Below, in pieces: positions 54,945 through 63,695 of a stretch of DNA of 63,717 bases (the stretch's first letter is position 1; the number at the start of each line of letters is the position of its first letter). The translations under genes were made by a program, and so were the position numbers. The DNA comes from Nostoc sp. TH1S01. Its GTDB lineage: Bacteria > Cyanobacteriota > Cyanobacteriia > Cyanobacteriales > Nostocaceae. The stretch covers positions 1 through 63,717 of the forward strand of contig JAGKSW010000057.1 in NCBI GenBank assembly GCA_018993265.1. Reading direction: 5' to 3'. The notes beneath the pieces were generated by a model. That model was not told the origin of the DNA, did not search any database, and was given only the letters and a program-made list of their open reading frames with translations.

Positions 54945-55150
54945 GGTCTTGCACAGAGTAAATTATCCTTGGGGGCGTACAATCGTACACCCCTTTTATT
55001 TTGCAATTAAGCTTGTATAAACTGAAATATCTCTGGCCGATATCAAGTTCTCAGACTCAGGGATGATGAGTATTGATTAAATAAATTGACAAAATCAGAC
55101 TATAAATAGTGATATCTCAGCGATATGCAGCAATTACAAGGAATAAGGTC

Positions 55151-55624
55151 ATGATTAAATCATGGATGATAATTGGAGGCGTGGCAATATTGGTGGCTTT
55201 GGGTGCTAATTTAATTCAATCACGCGATCGCCAGTGGTTCAAACGTTTACAAAGACCAAGATGGCTAACTTTTGAAGCCGCAATTCCGGTGATTTGGAGT
55301 GTCATTTTTATTTGTGGTGCTTGGTCAGCTTATATTGTCTGGGAAACTAACCCAGGAACAACATCTACTTGGTTGTTGATGAGTTTATATTTAATTTTAG
55401 AAATTGCGATCGTTGCCTATACACCTGTGATGTTTCGGCTGCGAAGTCTGCAAGCAGGCACAATTATTGGTGGTACAGGCTTTATTATCGGTCTGATATT
55501 AACTCTGGCTGTCTTACCTGTCTCCGGTTGGGCAGCATTATTATTAGTACCCTTTTTACTGTGGAGTCCCATTGGTACTTATACCACTTGGGAGATGCAG
55601 AGTCTCAATCCTCAAGATGCCTAA
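55151..55624 (+). CDS. TspO/MBR-family membrane protein, paralog 1
   Basis: 157 aa with five hydrophobic helices, as in TspO/peripheral benzodiazepine receptor proteins, which bind tetrapyrroles and act in stress responses. The segment RPRWLTFEAAIPVIWSVIF stands where TspO has its Pro-rich loop and GPVW motif, so this is a divergent branch. ATG 55151 with AAGG upstream. A second copy of identical length follows 200 bases on. Function of this branch unknown. Confidence 0.7.
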   Translation: MIKSWMIIGGVAILVALGANLIQSRDRQWFKRLQRPRWLTFEAAIPVIWSVIFICGAWSAYIVWETNPGTTSTWLLMSLYLILEIAIVAYTPVMFRLRSLQAGTIIGGTGFIIGLILTLAVLPVSGWAALLLVPFLLWSPIGTYTTWEMQSLNPQDA

Positions 55625-55823
55625 GTATCAAACCTGCGGTTGATTTCACCCCTACCTTATATTGTCAAACTGGCAGGTATAGCAGAAAACAGAGAATAGG
55701 GAACAGGTGACAGGGTTAAAAGCCTTGTAATATCTCAGTTTTATCATCTGTTAATTTCCTAAACTATGCTTCGATTGCTAGATAAATTGACAAAACAAAA
55801 AATATCAGGAAAAGGGTAAGAAT

Positions 55824-56297
55824 ATGCTTTCATCTGGTGTCATCATTGGGGTGATAACTTTCTTAATTGCCTTTGGTAGTTTTTTCATTACACCACGAGA
55901 TGTGAAATGGTTTGCCCATTTAAGTCGCCCACAATGGCTAGTTTTTGAACCACTGATTCCCTTTATCTGGACGGCAATTTTTATTTGCGGTGCAATTTCG
56001 GCTAACATCGTCTGGCAACACAACCCCGGAAGCCTTGTTACCTGGTTGTTGATGGGTTTATACCTGTTCGTAGAAGTTATCACCATTGCCTATATTCCCC
56101 TTATGCTGAGGTTACGCAGCTTGAAAGTTGGCGAAACTCTGGGGTTAGTTGGGCTGATTTCAGCCATAGTTTTGGCTTTAGCGATTTTGCCAATTTCACT
56201 ATTAGCAACTGTATTACTAATTCCCTATCTAGTTTGGAGTCCAATTGGCACACTGACTACAGACGAATTAAAACAACTTAATCCCGAAGATGCGTGA
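55824..56297 (+). CDS. TspO/MBR-family membrane protein, paralog 2
   Basis: 157 aa, clearly homologous to the preceding protein: SRPQWLVFEPLIPFIWTAIF and LVWSPIGTLTTDELKQLNPEDA against LLWSPIGTYTTWEMQSLNPQDA. Five predicted helices. Tandem duplication. GGAAAAGGG upstream of the ATG. Confidence 0.7.
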   Translation: MLSSGVIIGVITFLIAFGSFFITPRDVKWFAHLSRPQWLVFEPLIPFIWTAIFICGAISANIVWQHNPGSLVTWLLMGLYLFVEVITIAYIPLMLRLRSLKVGETLGLVGLISAIVLALAILPISLLATVLLIPYLVWSPIGTLTTDELKQLNPEDA

Positions 56298-56335
56298 AGG
56301 TAGGGAATAGGGAATAGGGAGTAGGGAGTAGGGGA
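56297..56335. repeat. short tandem heptamer repeats
   Basis: Tandem TAGGGAA/TAGGGAG units directly after the paralog 2 stop, between convergent genes. Typical cyanobacterial STRR. Confidence 0.8.
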
Positions 56336-56343
56336 AAAGTTTT

Positions 56344-57060
56344 TTACTCAGCACTCAGAATTCGACCATAACGCGCTGTAAAATTATTAGCTGGATTTGC
56401 TTGATTATTTAGCCACGCCCACATTTGATCCCCAAAACAAAAATGCCACCACTCTCTAGGATTGCGTTGAAAGCCAGCTTTTAACATCACTTCATTTAAT
56501 AGCTGACGGTGGGCATGATATTGTTGTGCTTGGGGATGGGGATGATTGGCATAGTAATCGGGATGCGATCGCTCTGACAATTCATCAATAGGCGAACCCA
56601 TATCTACTATTAGCCCTGCATCATCAACTAGCGTCACATCCACCGCAGCCCCTGTACTATGAGGTGGCGGCGTTTTTTCATCCATACTCGGAACCGCCCA
56701 AATTTGATAAACCGCTTCCCAAATTTCTTGGCGTTGGGTTGGTGATAACTCAGCTTCAGTCAGTTCCCTGTCTTGTAGTGCTGTCGCAAAGCTATAATCG
56801 ACCATAAATTGCTGCACATTCACCGGACGATAGCCGTCAAAGATTTGGATATGCCAATTAGGACGCACTAATTTCAAATAATTTTGGGCTTTGATTAAAT
56901 TTTCTACAACACTTTGGCGCAGATAATAAGGCGAGTATTCCCCATAAATAGCGCCTAACTTTTCATAAGGATGGGGAGATTCCACCGCAAACAGATGCAA
57001 AGGAATTTCTAACAAAGGTTCACCGCATTCAATAATGGGGATATGGTGATAAGGTCTCAT
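56344..57060 (-). CDS. D-alanyl-D-alanine dipeptidase (VanX/DdpX-type, M15)
   Basis: 238 aa. Zinc ligands and catalytic residues fit family M15D: HSTGAAVDVTL (SxHxxGxAxD) and the Glu-x-Trp-His motif in REWWHFCF; the substrate Arg is in IFDGYRPVNVQQ. It cleaves free D-Ala-D-Ala, in non-pathogens for recycling of peptidoglycan. No signal peptide, so cytoplasmic. No van regulatory genes nearby, so no sign of glycopeptide resistance. Convergent with paralog 2. Confidence 0.85.
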   Translation of the reverse strand: MRPYHHIPIIECGEPLLEIPLHLFAVESPHPYEKLGAIYGEYSPYYLRQSVVENLIKAQNYLKLVRPNWHIQIFDGYRPVNVQQFMVDYSFATALQDRELTEAELSPTQRQEIWEAVYQIWAVPSMDEKTPPPHSTGAAVDVTLVDDAGLIVDMGSPIDELSERSHPDYYANHPHPQAQQYHAHRQLLNEVMLKAGFQRNPREWWHFCFGDQMWAWLNNQANPANNFTARYGRILSAE

Positions 57061-57133
57061 AACAATTTTGGTTTTTAGATTTAGAATTTTGGTTGACTTT
57101 CTAGAATTTTAAATCATACTATCTATCTAAAAT

Positions 57134-57238
57134 TTATAGCAGTCATAAATCATTTGTGAACAACAATATCCCCGACTTCTTTGAGAAGTCGGGGATCTGA
57201 GCCTCTCAATTTTTACAACTTATGTAGGATTGCTATAT
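57134..57238 (+). mobile_element. MITE-B copy 3
   Basis: TATAGCAGTCATAAATCA at the left and TGTAGGATTGCTATA at the right, hairpin core ATCCCCGACTTCTT/GAGAAGTCGGGGAT. Lies between two minus-strand genes, just after the 3' end of the metallophosphoesterase gene. Confidence 0.82.
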
Positions 57239-57242
57239 ATAT

Positions 57243-58967
57243 TCATCTCAACTGAAATTCATCAAATTTCAGAACTTCTGCATCAGGTTTGCGCGTATCA
57301 AAACGGTAGCTGCTGACCTTACCTGTGCCTGTATCGAAGATACTAAAAACGGTAATATGATTACTAGCTATATAAGGCATCGGTTTACTATCTTCACCTA
57401 ATATTGGCGCAATGCTTGGCACTACTGGTTCTAAATTATTGGGGTCGCCAAGGGCAACATATTTCTCTTGATAACTTGTGGGAACTTCTCGCTTTCTTGC
57501 ACCCCAAGCTGCGCCATAAGTATTACCAACATTTGATGTTTCTAAAAAGTGCATTCCACTATCACTAACAAAGCGGTTCCATAAATGAGAATGTCCATAA
57601 AAGACGAATTGCACTTTAGCTGCTTCTAATAATGGGACAACATCACGAATAATATAGTCAGCATTTTTAGGATATTCGTAACGCACAGATGAAATTGTGT
57701 CTTGCTGATTGCGTTCGATGATTTGCACGGGGTCGGTGTAAGCTGGGACTATATTATCGCCAAGGGTGTGGGGCGGATGGTGGAACATCACAACCTTATA
57801 TTTTGCTTGTTGAAATTCCGGGCTGTTGAGTTCTGCTGCTAACCAATTGTACTGTGTACTACCTTGAGCAATTGGCTCATAAATTATCTGCCCATAACCC
57901 CAATTTTCAGGGTTATTTAAATCTTTTTCGGCTTCCCGATATCTACCTGGATATTTCCCGTCTAACTTGGGAGTGCGCCACATATTTGTGATATATAAAA
58001 CTATTAAACGCACATCACCAAAACTAACTGCATAATATTTTTTACCACCTGCTTTACTTTGAGGTAAACTCAAAATTTCTTCGTAGGTAATCGTATTAAA
58101 AGAATTATCTATTAGTGATTTGCCACTATAAAGTTTTTGAGCAACAGCACGCGGAAATGTATCATCAAATTCATCGTTTAAACTGTTCTTTCGGGCATAG
58201 CGTCCCATGACTTCATGATTACCAATGCAACTATACATGGGTGCGTGTTGAATGATTTGCCCGCCAGTGTAAGTTACTTTTACGCCGTCATGCTGCATTT
58301 CGTATTTAGCACGACCTTGTAAGCCAGGAAATAAAGCATTGCCTCGATTATCATCAAACCATTCCGAGGCGCGATCGCTCACATTAATTAAATCACCAGC
58401 AAACCACACTGCATCGACTCTTCCCACTGTTTCTACAACTTTTTGTAGGTTTGCGGCGGTCATTGGCTTGAGTTGATGGTCAGAAGTTAACAGAATTTTG
58501 AGCGGTGTACCCGGTTCAGGTTTGGCTGCAAGAGTAAATATCTCACTGTTGACAGTTGCGCCGTCTTCTCGTTCACTCGTCACTTGATAATTCACCCGCA
58601 CCCCTGGCGTTAAGCCTGTCACTTCAGCTTCATGTCGCCAAATATCACGCATTGTCGGTTGTTGATAAACTTGTCCATCTTCGGTTTGCTTCCCAACTCT
58701 AGATTTTTGGTCTTCTCGCGTGCGGCTAAGTTTAGTCGTAGTCGCTTTGGCAGTTTGCTGCAAATTTTCACCGTAAGCAACTGTATGCTTTGTACCCACA
58801 AACTCAGTAAACCACACTACTCTGACTGAGTTTGCAGTTGGCAGTTGCAAAAATGGATCTGTCAACAGTTGAGGCGCTGCGGTCATAATGGTTTGCCCAA
58901 ATGAATGCACGCTTACCAAGGTAAAGCATAGAACAAACAGAAGTACAGGCTGGAGGAATTTCATCAT
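57243..58967 (-). CDS. secreted metallophosphoesterase, purple acid phosphatase-like
   Basis: 574 aa. Signal peptide MMKFLQPVLLFVLCFTLVSV. Residues about 35-150 resemble the fibronectin-like N-domain of purple acid phosphatases (LPTANSVRVVWFTEF). The calcineurin-like domain has ILLTSDHQLK, WFAGDLIN, CIGNHEVMG, VMFHHPPHT and FVFYGHSHLWNR. Predicted extracytoplasmic phosphatase for phosphate scavenging. The first metal motif reads Ser-Asp-His. Near the 5' end is a perfect 28-bp palindrome (58993-59020). Confidence 0.85.
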   Translation of the reverse strand: MMKFLQPVLLFVLCFTLVSVHSFGQTIMTAAPQLLTDPFLQLPTANSVRVVWFTEFVGTKHTVAYGENLQQTAKATTTKLSRTREDQKSRVGKQTEDGQVYQQPTMRDIWRHEAEVTGLTPGVRVNYQVTSEREDGATVNSEIFTLAAKPEPGTPLKILLTSDHQLKPMTAANLQKVVETVGRVDAVWFAGDLINVSDRASEWFDDNRGNALFPGLQGRAKYEMQHDGVKVTYTGGQIIQHAPMYSCIGNHEVMGRYARKNSLNDEFDDTFPRAVAQKLYSGKSLIDNSFNTITYEEILSLPQSKAGGKKYYAVSFGDVRLIVLYITNMWRTPKLDGKYPGRYREAEKDLNNPENWGYGQIIYEPIAQGSTQYNWLAAELNSPEFQQAKYKVVMFHHPPHTLGDNIVPAYTDPVQIIERNQQDTISSVRYEYPKNADYIIRDVVPLLEAAKVQFVFYGHSHLWNRFVSDSGMHFLETSNVGNTYGAAWGARKREVPTSYQEKYVALGDPNNLEPVVPSIAPILGEDSKPMPYIASNHITVFSIFDTGTGKVSSYRFDTRKPDAEVLKFDEFQLR

Positions 58968-58992
58968 TCAATTAAGAATACAGGAGTCAGAA

Positions 58993-59020
58993 GTAGGGGC
59001 GAACGGCCGTTCGCCCCTAC
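58993..59020. repeat. perfect 28-bp palindrome
   Basis: Each half reads GTAGGGGCGAACGG on its own strand, with no loop. It lies between the divergent metallophosphoesterase and LysR genes. A common Nostoc GC-rich palindrome; cruciform or repeat core rather than a proven operator. Confidence 0.6.
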
Positions 59021-59158
59021 GAAGTTGGAATTCTATTTAGATAATAAGCAAAACTAAAATTTCTATTAAAATTAGCAGATGTAACAAACTCTACTAAATT
59101 TTGGAAGAAAAACCGTTAACTTAATGAGAGCCGTAAATGTAATTCAGGCTACTTTGAA

Positions 59159-60094
59159 ATGCGACTAGAGCAGTTGCAAGCTTTTTTAGCGATCGCGGAT
59201 ACTGGCAGCTTCCAACAAGCAGCCAAGCAATGTGGTGTCACTCAATCAACTATCAGTCGCCAAATTCAAGCTTTAGAGGCTGATTTGGGTGTGGAACTGT
59301 TTCACCGCAACACTCATGCTAAATTAACTCTGGGCGGCGAACGTTTATTACCGCGTGTCCGCAAGATTTGTCAAGAGTGGCAAGTTGCCACACAAGAATT
59401 AGCAGATTTAATGGCAGGTAAGCAGCCAGAGTTATGCATTGCTTCGATTCACTCACTTTGTGCTTCTTACCTACCGCCAGTATTACAAAAATTCTGTCGA
59501 GATTATCCCGAAGTGCAATTGCGGGTAACATCTTTGGGTAGCGATCGCGCCCTGAAAGTTCTCAAAGATGGTTTAGTAGATTTAGCGATCGTGATGAATA
59601 ATCGCTTTTTAACCACCGGTAGAGAAATGGTGGTGGAAGTTTTATACGATGAACCAATCGAAGTCCTCACCGCCGCTAATCATCCCCTCGCCCAATACGA
59701 GCGCATCCCTTGGTCAGAATTGGTGCGTTATCCCCAAGTGGTATTTAAAGATGGTTATGGAATGCAGCGGTTAGTACAAGATAAGTTTGAGCGTTTAGAA
59801 GCAACACTCCATGCGGCTTTAGAAGTTAATACTCTAGATGCGTTCCGCGGTGTGGTGCGTCAAGGTGAATTAATTGCCTTACTCCCAACTTCAGCATTAG
59901 TTGAATCGCGTCACGACCCAACTTTAACAGTACGTCCTTTAGCCAATAATCCTTTAGATAATTCTGGGTTGACTCGGCGTGTAGTCATGGTAACAACCCA
60001 AGACCGCTTGCAAATTCCCCCAATTAAACACTTTTGGGAACTAGTCTTAGAAAATATTCCTCTGCAATCAGAAGAACAGCGATCAGCTTCCTGA
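59159..60094 (+). CDS. LysR-type transcriptional regulator
   Basis: 311 aa. N-terminal winged HTH MRLEQLQAFLAIADTGSFQQ followed by AAKQCGVTQSTISRQIQALE, then a periplasmic-binding-like effector domain (about 90-300: LRVTSLGSDRALKVLKDGLV, GREMVVEVLYDEPIEVL). The ligand is unknown. Divergent from the phosphatase gene 190 bases away. TrpD2-like gene follows, so control of either neighbour is possible. Confidence 0.9.
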   Translation: MRLEQLQAFLAIADTGSFQQAAKQCGVTQSTISRQIQALEADLGVELFHRNTHAKLTLGGERLLPRVRKICQEWQVATQELADLMAGKQPELCIASIHSLCASYLPPVLQKFCRDYPEVQLRVTSLGSDRALKVLKDGLVDLAIVMNNRFLTTGREMVVEVLYDEPIEVLTAANHPLAQYERIPWSELVRYPQVVFKDGYGMQRLVQDKFERLEATLHAALEVNTLDAFRGVVRQGELIALLPTSALVESRHDPTLTVRPLANNPLDNSGLTRRVVMVTTQDRLQIPPIKHFWELVLENIPLQSEEQRSAS

Positions 60095-60177
60095 AGTATG
60101 ATTAGTCAACAGTCCATATTAAAGGCAACAGTGAACAGAAAACAGGGAACAGGCTGGTTTTGGACGAGGACTGTTAC

Positions 60178-60240
60178 CTCGCCCAAAACGTTCGTCCTGA
60201 AAAACGGGGCTTCAGACCCCTTGGTTTCAGGGTAGGAGGG
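60178..60240. mobile_element. IS200/IS605-type end remnant
   Basis: A palindrome GGGGCTTCAGACCCC followed by TTGGTTTCAGGGTAGGAGGG resembles the conserved 3' end and guide-RNA scaffold of cyanobacterial tnpB elements. No transposase gene remains here. A separate decayed tnpB lies at 61452-61790. Confidence 0.45.
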
Positions 60241-60338
60241 AACACGCAACTACAAAACTTTTAAACCTGCTAATCTTACTGTTGCCTGTTGCCCGTTCCC
60301 TGTTCCCTACCCCGAAGGGTTGGTCAATTTCTGTACCC

Positions 60339-60372
60339 ATGACCAATGACCAATGACCAATGACCAATGACT
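60339..60372. repeat. ATGACCA tandem repeat
   Basis: About five copies of ATGACCA end a few bases before the TrpD2-like start and form its leader. STRR type. Confidence 0.85.
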
Positions 60373-60376
60373 AATT

Positions 60377-61447
60377 ATGAGTAACATCTTCAGGGAACTA
60401 CTAAAAAAGGTAGGTAGCGGTAATCATACGGGAGAAAATTTAACTCGTGCTGAAGCAGCGATCGCTACTAAAATGATGTTGTTGGGAGAAGCAACACCAG
60501 CCCAAATTGGCGCATTTTTAATTGCCCACCGCATCAAAAGACCAACGGGTGAAGAGTTGGCAGGAATGTTAGATACATACAATGAATTAGGGCCAAAACT
60601 TCAACCGATTGACACTACATATCCCGTGATGGTGCTGGGAATACCTTATGATGGCAGAACGCGCACTGCTCCTATTAGCTCCGTCACAGCTTTATTGCTT
60701 GCGGCCGCTGGACAACCTGTGGTGATGCACGGTGGCGATCGCTTGCCGACAAAATATGGTTTACCTTTAATAGAAGTTTGGCAAGGTTTAGGCGTAGATT
60801 GGACGGCTTTATCTTTGCCTAAAACCCAGCAAGTATTTGAACAAACAAAAATTGGCTTGATCTACACACCAAATCATTTTCCTTTAACCCAAAGTATTTG
60901 GGAATACCGTGACCAACTCGGTAAGCGTCCGCCCTTTGCCACAATGGAATTAATTTGGTGTCCCTATACTGGGGATGCTCACTTGATTGCCGGTTTTGTC
61001 CATCCCCCAACAGAAGCAATGTTTCAAGCTGCATTAGAGTTAAGGGGAGTGAAAAACTATACCTTAATTAAAGGTTTAGAAGGTAGTGGTGATTTACCAC
61101 GCGATCGTACTGCAATTATCGCTTTATCCGCATCCCCAAATTTAGAAAGGCTGCTTCTCTCACCTCACGATTACGGTTTCACTACCAAAAATGTCCCTCT
61201 AGGAACCACTGAAGAACTCATTACCCAAATTCAAGATGTTCTAGCTGGAAAACCAGGAGAGTTAATGCAAACAGCTTTATGGAATGGTGGATTTTATCTC
61301 TGGCGGAGTGGTATTTGTTCAGATATGCAATCTGCTATAGCCAAAGCCGAAGAACTATTAACCAATGGTGCAGTTGCAGCCAAGCTTAAAGAACTGATTC
61401 AAGTTGTTAATTCTGCTTCCGAGAATACCTTTCAGCATATTTGTTGA
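60377..61447 (+). CDS. anthranilate phosphoribosyltransferase-family protein (TrpD2-like)
   Basis: 356 aa. Has the TrpD N-terminal helices (LTRAEAAIATKMMLLGEATP) and a PRPP-type barrel, but the PRPP loop reads VLGIPYDGRTRTAPISS instead of DTCGTGGDG, and KHGNRS becomes MHGGDRLPTKYG. It therefore belongs to the TrpD2/YbiB-type branch, members of which bind nucleic acids and have no proven anthranilate activity. The genuine trpD is at 32883-34025. No clear operon; tandem repeat just before the ATG. Confidence 0.8.
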   Translation: MSNIFRELLKKVGSGNHTGENLTRAEAAIATKMMLLGEATPAQIGAFLIAHRIKRPTGEELAGMLDTYNELGPKLQPIDTTYPVMVLGIPYDGRTRTAPISSVTALLLAAAGQPVVMHGGDRLPTKYGLPLIEVWQGLGVDWTALSLPKTQQVFEQTKIGLIYTPNHFPLTQSIWEYRDQLGKRPPFATMELIWCPYTGDAHLIAGFVHPPTEAMFQAALELRGVKNYTLIKGLEGSGDLPRDRTAIIALSASPNLERLLLSPHDYGFTTKNVPLGTTEELITQIQDVLAGKPGELMQTALWNGGFYLWRSGICSDMQSAIAKAEELLTNGAVAAKLKELIQVVNSASENTFQHIC

Positions 61448-61451
61448 CAAC

Positions 61452-61790
61452 TCACCGCCCTAAAAGTGCGGTGATTCTTGGGCTGAATCTTGCCTCCACC
61501 AACAATGTTGATTTTGGTCTTACAGTCTCATGTCGAGTCCGAAACACATCTCCCGATCTGCCCCACTTATGGACTACTCCCCAAGCGTAACTTTCCTTGT
61601 GTCCCAAGGTAGTTGATTCAATTTCTATTTGCGTCCTTGCAGTTTGGATTTACTTTTACACCATTGACTGTTAGGAATTTCAGGATCACGGAGTAGGACG
61701 TTTTACCTGTTTCCTCATCGTTCCTGCGGTTATCGACCTATTAGTATTTTACCATGCAAAGTCGCCCTAGAAGGGCGAGGTTTTAAACCC
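61452..61790 (-). pseudogene. decayed IS200/IS605-type tnpB element
   Basis: On minus, a frame ending at 61452 reads ESTTLGHKESYAWGVVHKWG and, near the end, EARFSPRITALLGR, matching the C-terminal tail of cyanobacterial TnpB proteins. Upstream, in another frame, NCKDANRN recalls the zinc-finger DANAARN segment, so there is at least one frameshift. Element-end hairpins are TCGCCCT/AGGGCGA at 61762-61778 and CACCGC/GCGGTG at 61453-61473. Most of the gene is deleted. Confidence 0.7.
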
Positions 61791-61813
61791 AATTTTTCGA
61801 TAATCGTCAAGGT

Positions 61814-61865
61814 TGTCATTAGTCCTTTGTCATTAGTTATTGGTATTGACAAAGGACTAATGACA
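61814..61865. terminator. perfect 19-bp inverted repeat
   Basis: TGTCATTAGTCCTTTGTCA and TGACAAAGGACTAATGACA pair around a 14-base loop. Derived from common STRR sequence but placed just after the lamin-tail pseudogene, where it could end transcription. Confidence 0.6.
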
Positions 61866-61911
61866 GCCTCAACCAGAAAATGTGCAACTTAAAGGCACAC
61901 CACCTTACTGT

Positions 61912-62685
61912 TTATATTGTTGCAATCTTCCATAAAGCAAGATTGTAGTAATTGGCATCAGCACCAACAACTGTAGGGCTTTCAAAGCCGCTAGATGCTA
62001 ACCAGCCACCTTCATCACCGCGCTGTCCTTTGATTGGCTCGCCAGTAGAAAACAGGTACCGTTGTGTCTCTTGATTTTCAATGAAAACAGGTTTGTTTAT
62101 TAGCTCACTCAGCTTTGCATCTGTGCTGGGAATCACATCTTGAGCAGATGTGTCCACGGCTGGGGTGTTCCCGTTAGCAGTGGTTGTTTTTGTGAAATTG
62201 CCTTTGCTGTCGTATGCTAAACCCGATACTACATTTCCCTGAGCATCTAATAGTTTGGCCTCATCTCCTGAATCTTTCCACAGGGATACACCACTACCAC
62301 AACTAAAGCCGCCTGACTCTGGATGTACCTCATTGGTGTAAACTCGCACGCTTTGACCAGGAGCTAATTTTGTTCCTTGGGGAAAAGTGAACACTTTGTT
62401 GCGTCCTACCCCTGAAGCAAGTTGCCAACCAGATACATCGACAGATGTAAGTAGGTCGATGTTAAAAATTGTCGTTATGACAAGGCAGGAGGCAGAGGGC
62501 AGAAGGCAGAAGGAAAGAGGGTTTTAGGTAACTTTACTTTTCGTTACATACTTCGGTTTATTTGCACCGTTCTACTTATTTTCATGATTAGTAATCTCAA
62601 CGTATTCGTCAGATTGAGTTCTCTTGACCTGATTCTTGTAAACAAGATTGGTAACTTCTATCTTTGGAGTTTGGATAGTTGTCAT
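61912..62685 (-). pseudogene. lamin-tail-domain (LTD) protein interrupted by a MITE
   Basis: The gene starts at ATG 62685 (MTTIQTPKIEVTNLVYKNQV, then EYVEITNHEN) and runs into a 131-bp MITE at 62448-62578, where a stop follows. After the MITE the same protein continues: SVDVSGWQLASGVGRNKVF, then FPQGTKLAPGQSVRVYTNEV, with conserved GWQL and LAPG of lamin-tail domains. Removing the MITE and one TA rejoins the frame as ITNHENTSVDVSGWQL with no lost residues, giving about 214 aa. A GTG inside (62394) may allow a truncated product. Function of bacterial LTD proteins is poorly known, often nuclease-associated or surface-located. Confidence 0.88.
62448..62578. mobile_element. 131-bp MITE, TA-flanked (copy 2), inside the LTD gene
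   Basis: Left end TAAGTAGGTCGATG, right end CACCGTTCTACTTA, interior GGCAGGAGGCAG tandem tract. Same length and layout as 77-207. TA at both edges is the target-site duplication, shown by the restored gene frame after its removal. Confidence 0.9.
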
Positions 62686-62899
62686 AATTTTTACTCACAA
62701 TTAATGGTAATAGCAGACTAGGAACTGAATGACAAAAAATTAGGGTGTCGGGAATAGGGTAAAGGGAAAAAAGAAGACTTTTAACTAGTATTAAATGACA
62801 CTAATAAAAAAGTTTTGATTTCCATCCAATACTGGCACACACTTTCTAGTGGCTGAAGCTTTATTTGGATGTGGATTCCTATACCCTGAACCCGCTTAA

Positions 62900-63391
62900 T
62901 TAACCTAAAACCTCAGTCTGTAGTAGCGCCTTACGTAATGCAGTTACTGCTTCTTCTGTCTCTACCAATCTAGTGATAGCAAGGGCAATATCATCTTCAA
63001 CCTTGAGGAGTTTAGCCGCTTTCTTTACAGCTTTTTGCTCTTCATCTGAGTAATTTTTATCGGCGCGAGCCATTTGAATTGCGTGATACAACAATGATCT
63101 TGACTTAGACCAAGTAGAAACATCAACTGAAATTTTGCTCAATAAGCTGCCTAAATCAGCATTTTTATAGTCAAAAGTTTTGTATTGTTCTATTACTTCT
63201 TCAGGAGCGCCAGCCAAGCGTTGATGATTTGTTAACCAGTTAAATTCGGCTTCGGAAACATCTCCATCTGCCCCGGCAATAGCGAGCAGTGCATATCCAT
63301 AATTCAGGTATGCTTCGGTAGGAATTGCCGAAATACCTAAATTTTGTTTCAGAAATTCGGAAGCAGGTAATACTTCTTGAACAGTACTCAT
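62900..63391 (-). CDS. TerB-like (tellurite resistance-family) protein
   Basis: 163 aa, all-helical. ALLAIAGADGDVSEAEFNWL and ADKNYSDEEQKAVKKAAKLL are the two acidic, metal-binding-type helical segments of the TerB fold. Such domains act as small cytoplasmic modules in stress or membrane-linked complexes; tellurite resistance itself is not implied. The stand-alone gene has ATG at 63391 with AGAGGTAAT upstream. Confidence 0.75.
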   Translation of the reverse strand: MSTVQEVLPASEFLKQNLGISAIPTEAYLNYGYALLAIAGADGDVSEAEFNWLTNHQRLAGAPEEVIEQYKTFDYKNADLGSLLSKISVDVSTWSKSRSLLYHAIQMARADKNYSDEEQKAVKKAAKLLKVEDDIALAITRLVETEEAVTALRKALLQTEVLG

Positions 63392-63593
63392 TAATTACCT
63401 CTTTGATTGTTCTAAATATTTACTAATTAGCAGATGCAATTTATCAATCAAAGAATTATTTTTCAGGGTTTTAGTTACTATTTATCTATTAAATTCTTTC
63501 TAAAATTGCTGATGTACTGCTATTAGTGGATTTAGTTTTAAATGTTCTCAACATTAAAGCAAAAAGACAAGGAAATTTAAGACATTTAAGAAA

Positions 63594-63695
63594 ATACAGC
63601 AGTTTCGATATTCGTGAAATACTGTAGAGACGTTACATGTAACGTCTCTACATGGTTTGAGGTTTTACGCTTGTACCTCATGTACCCAAAATATG
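63594..63695 (-). mobile_element. MITE-A copy 3 (inverted, right end altered)
   Basis: Starts ATACAGCAGTTTCG, contains the same 28-bp palindrome as copies 1 and 2, and ends TGTACCCAAAATATG. The expected final TGCTGT is replaced by GGTTC, so the end is lost or diverged. Confidence 0.78.

Noticed and set aside
56344-57060. Vancomycin resistance by VanX
   Set aside because: No vanA/vanH/vanS/vanR genes nearby; lone M15D dipeptidases are common in peptidoglycan recycling.
62900-63391. Tellurite resistance locus
   Set aside because: Only a stand-alone TerB-like domain; no terC/D/E partners in the window.
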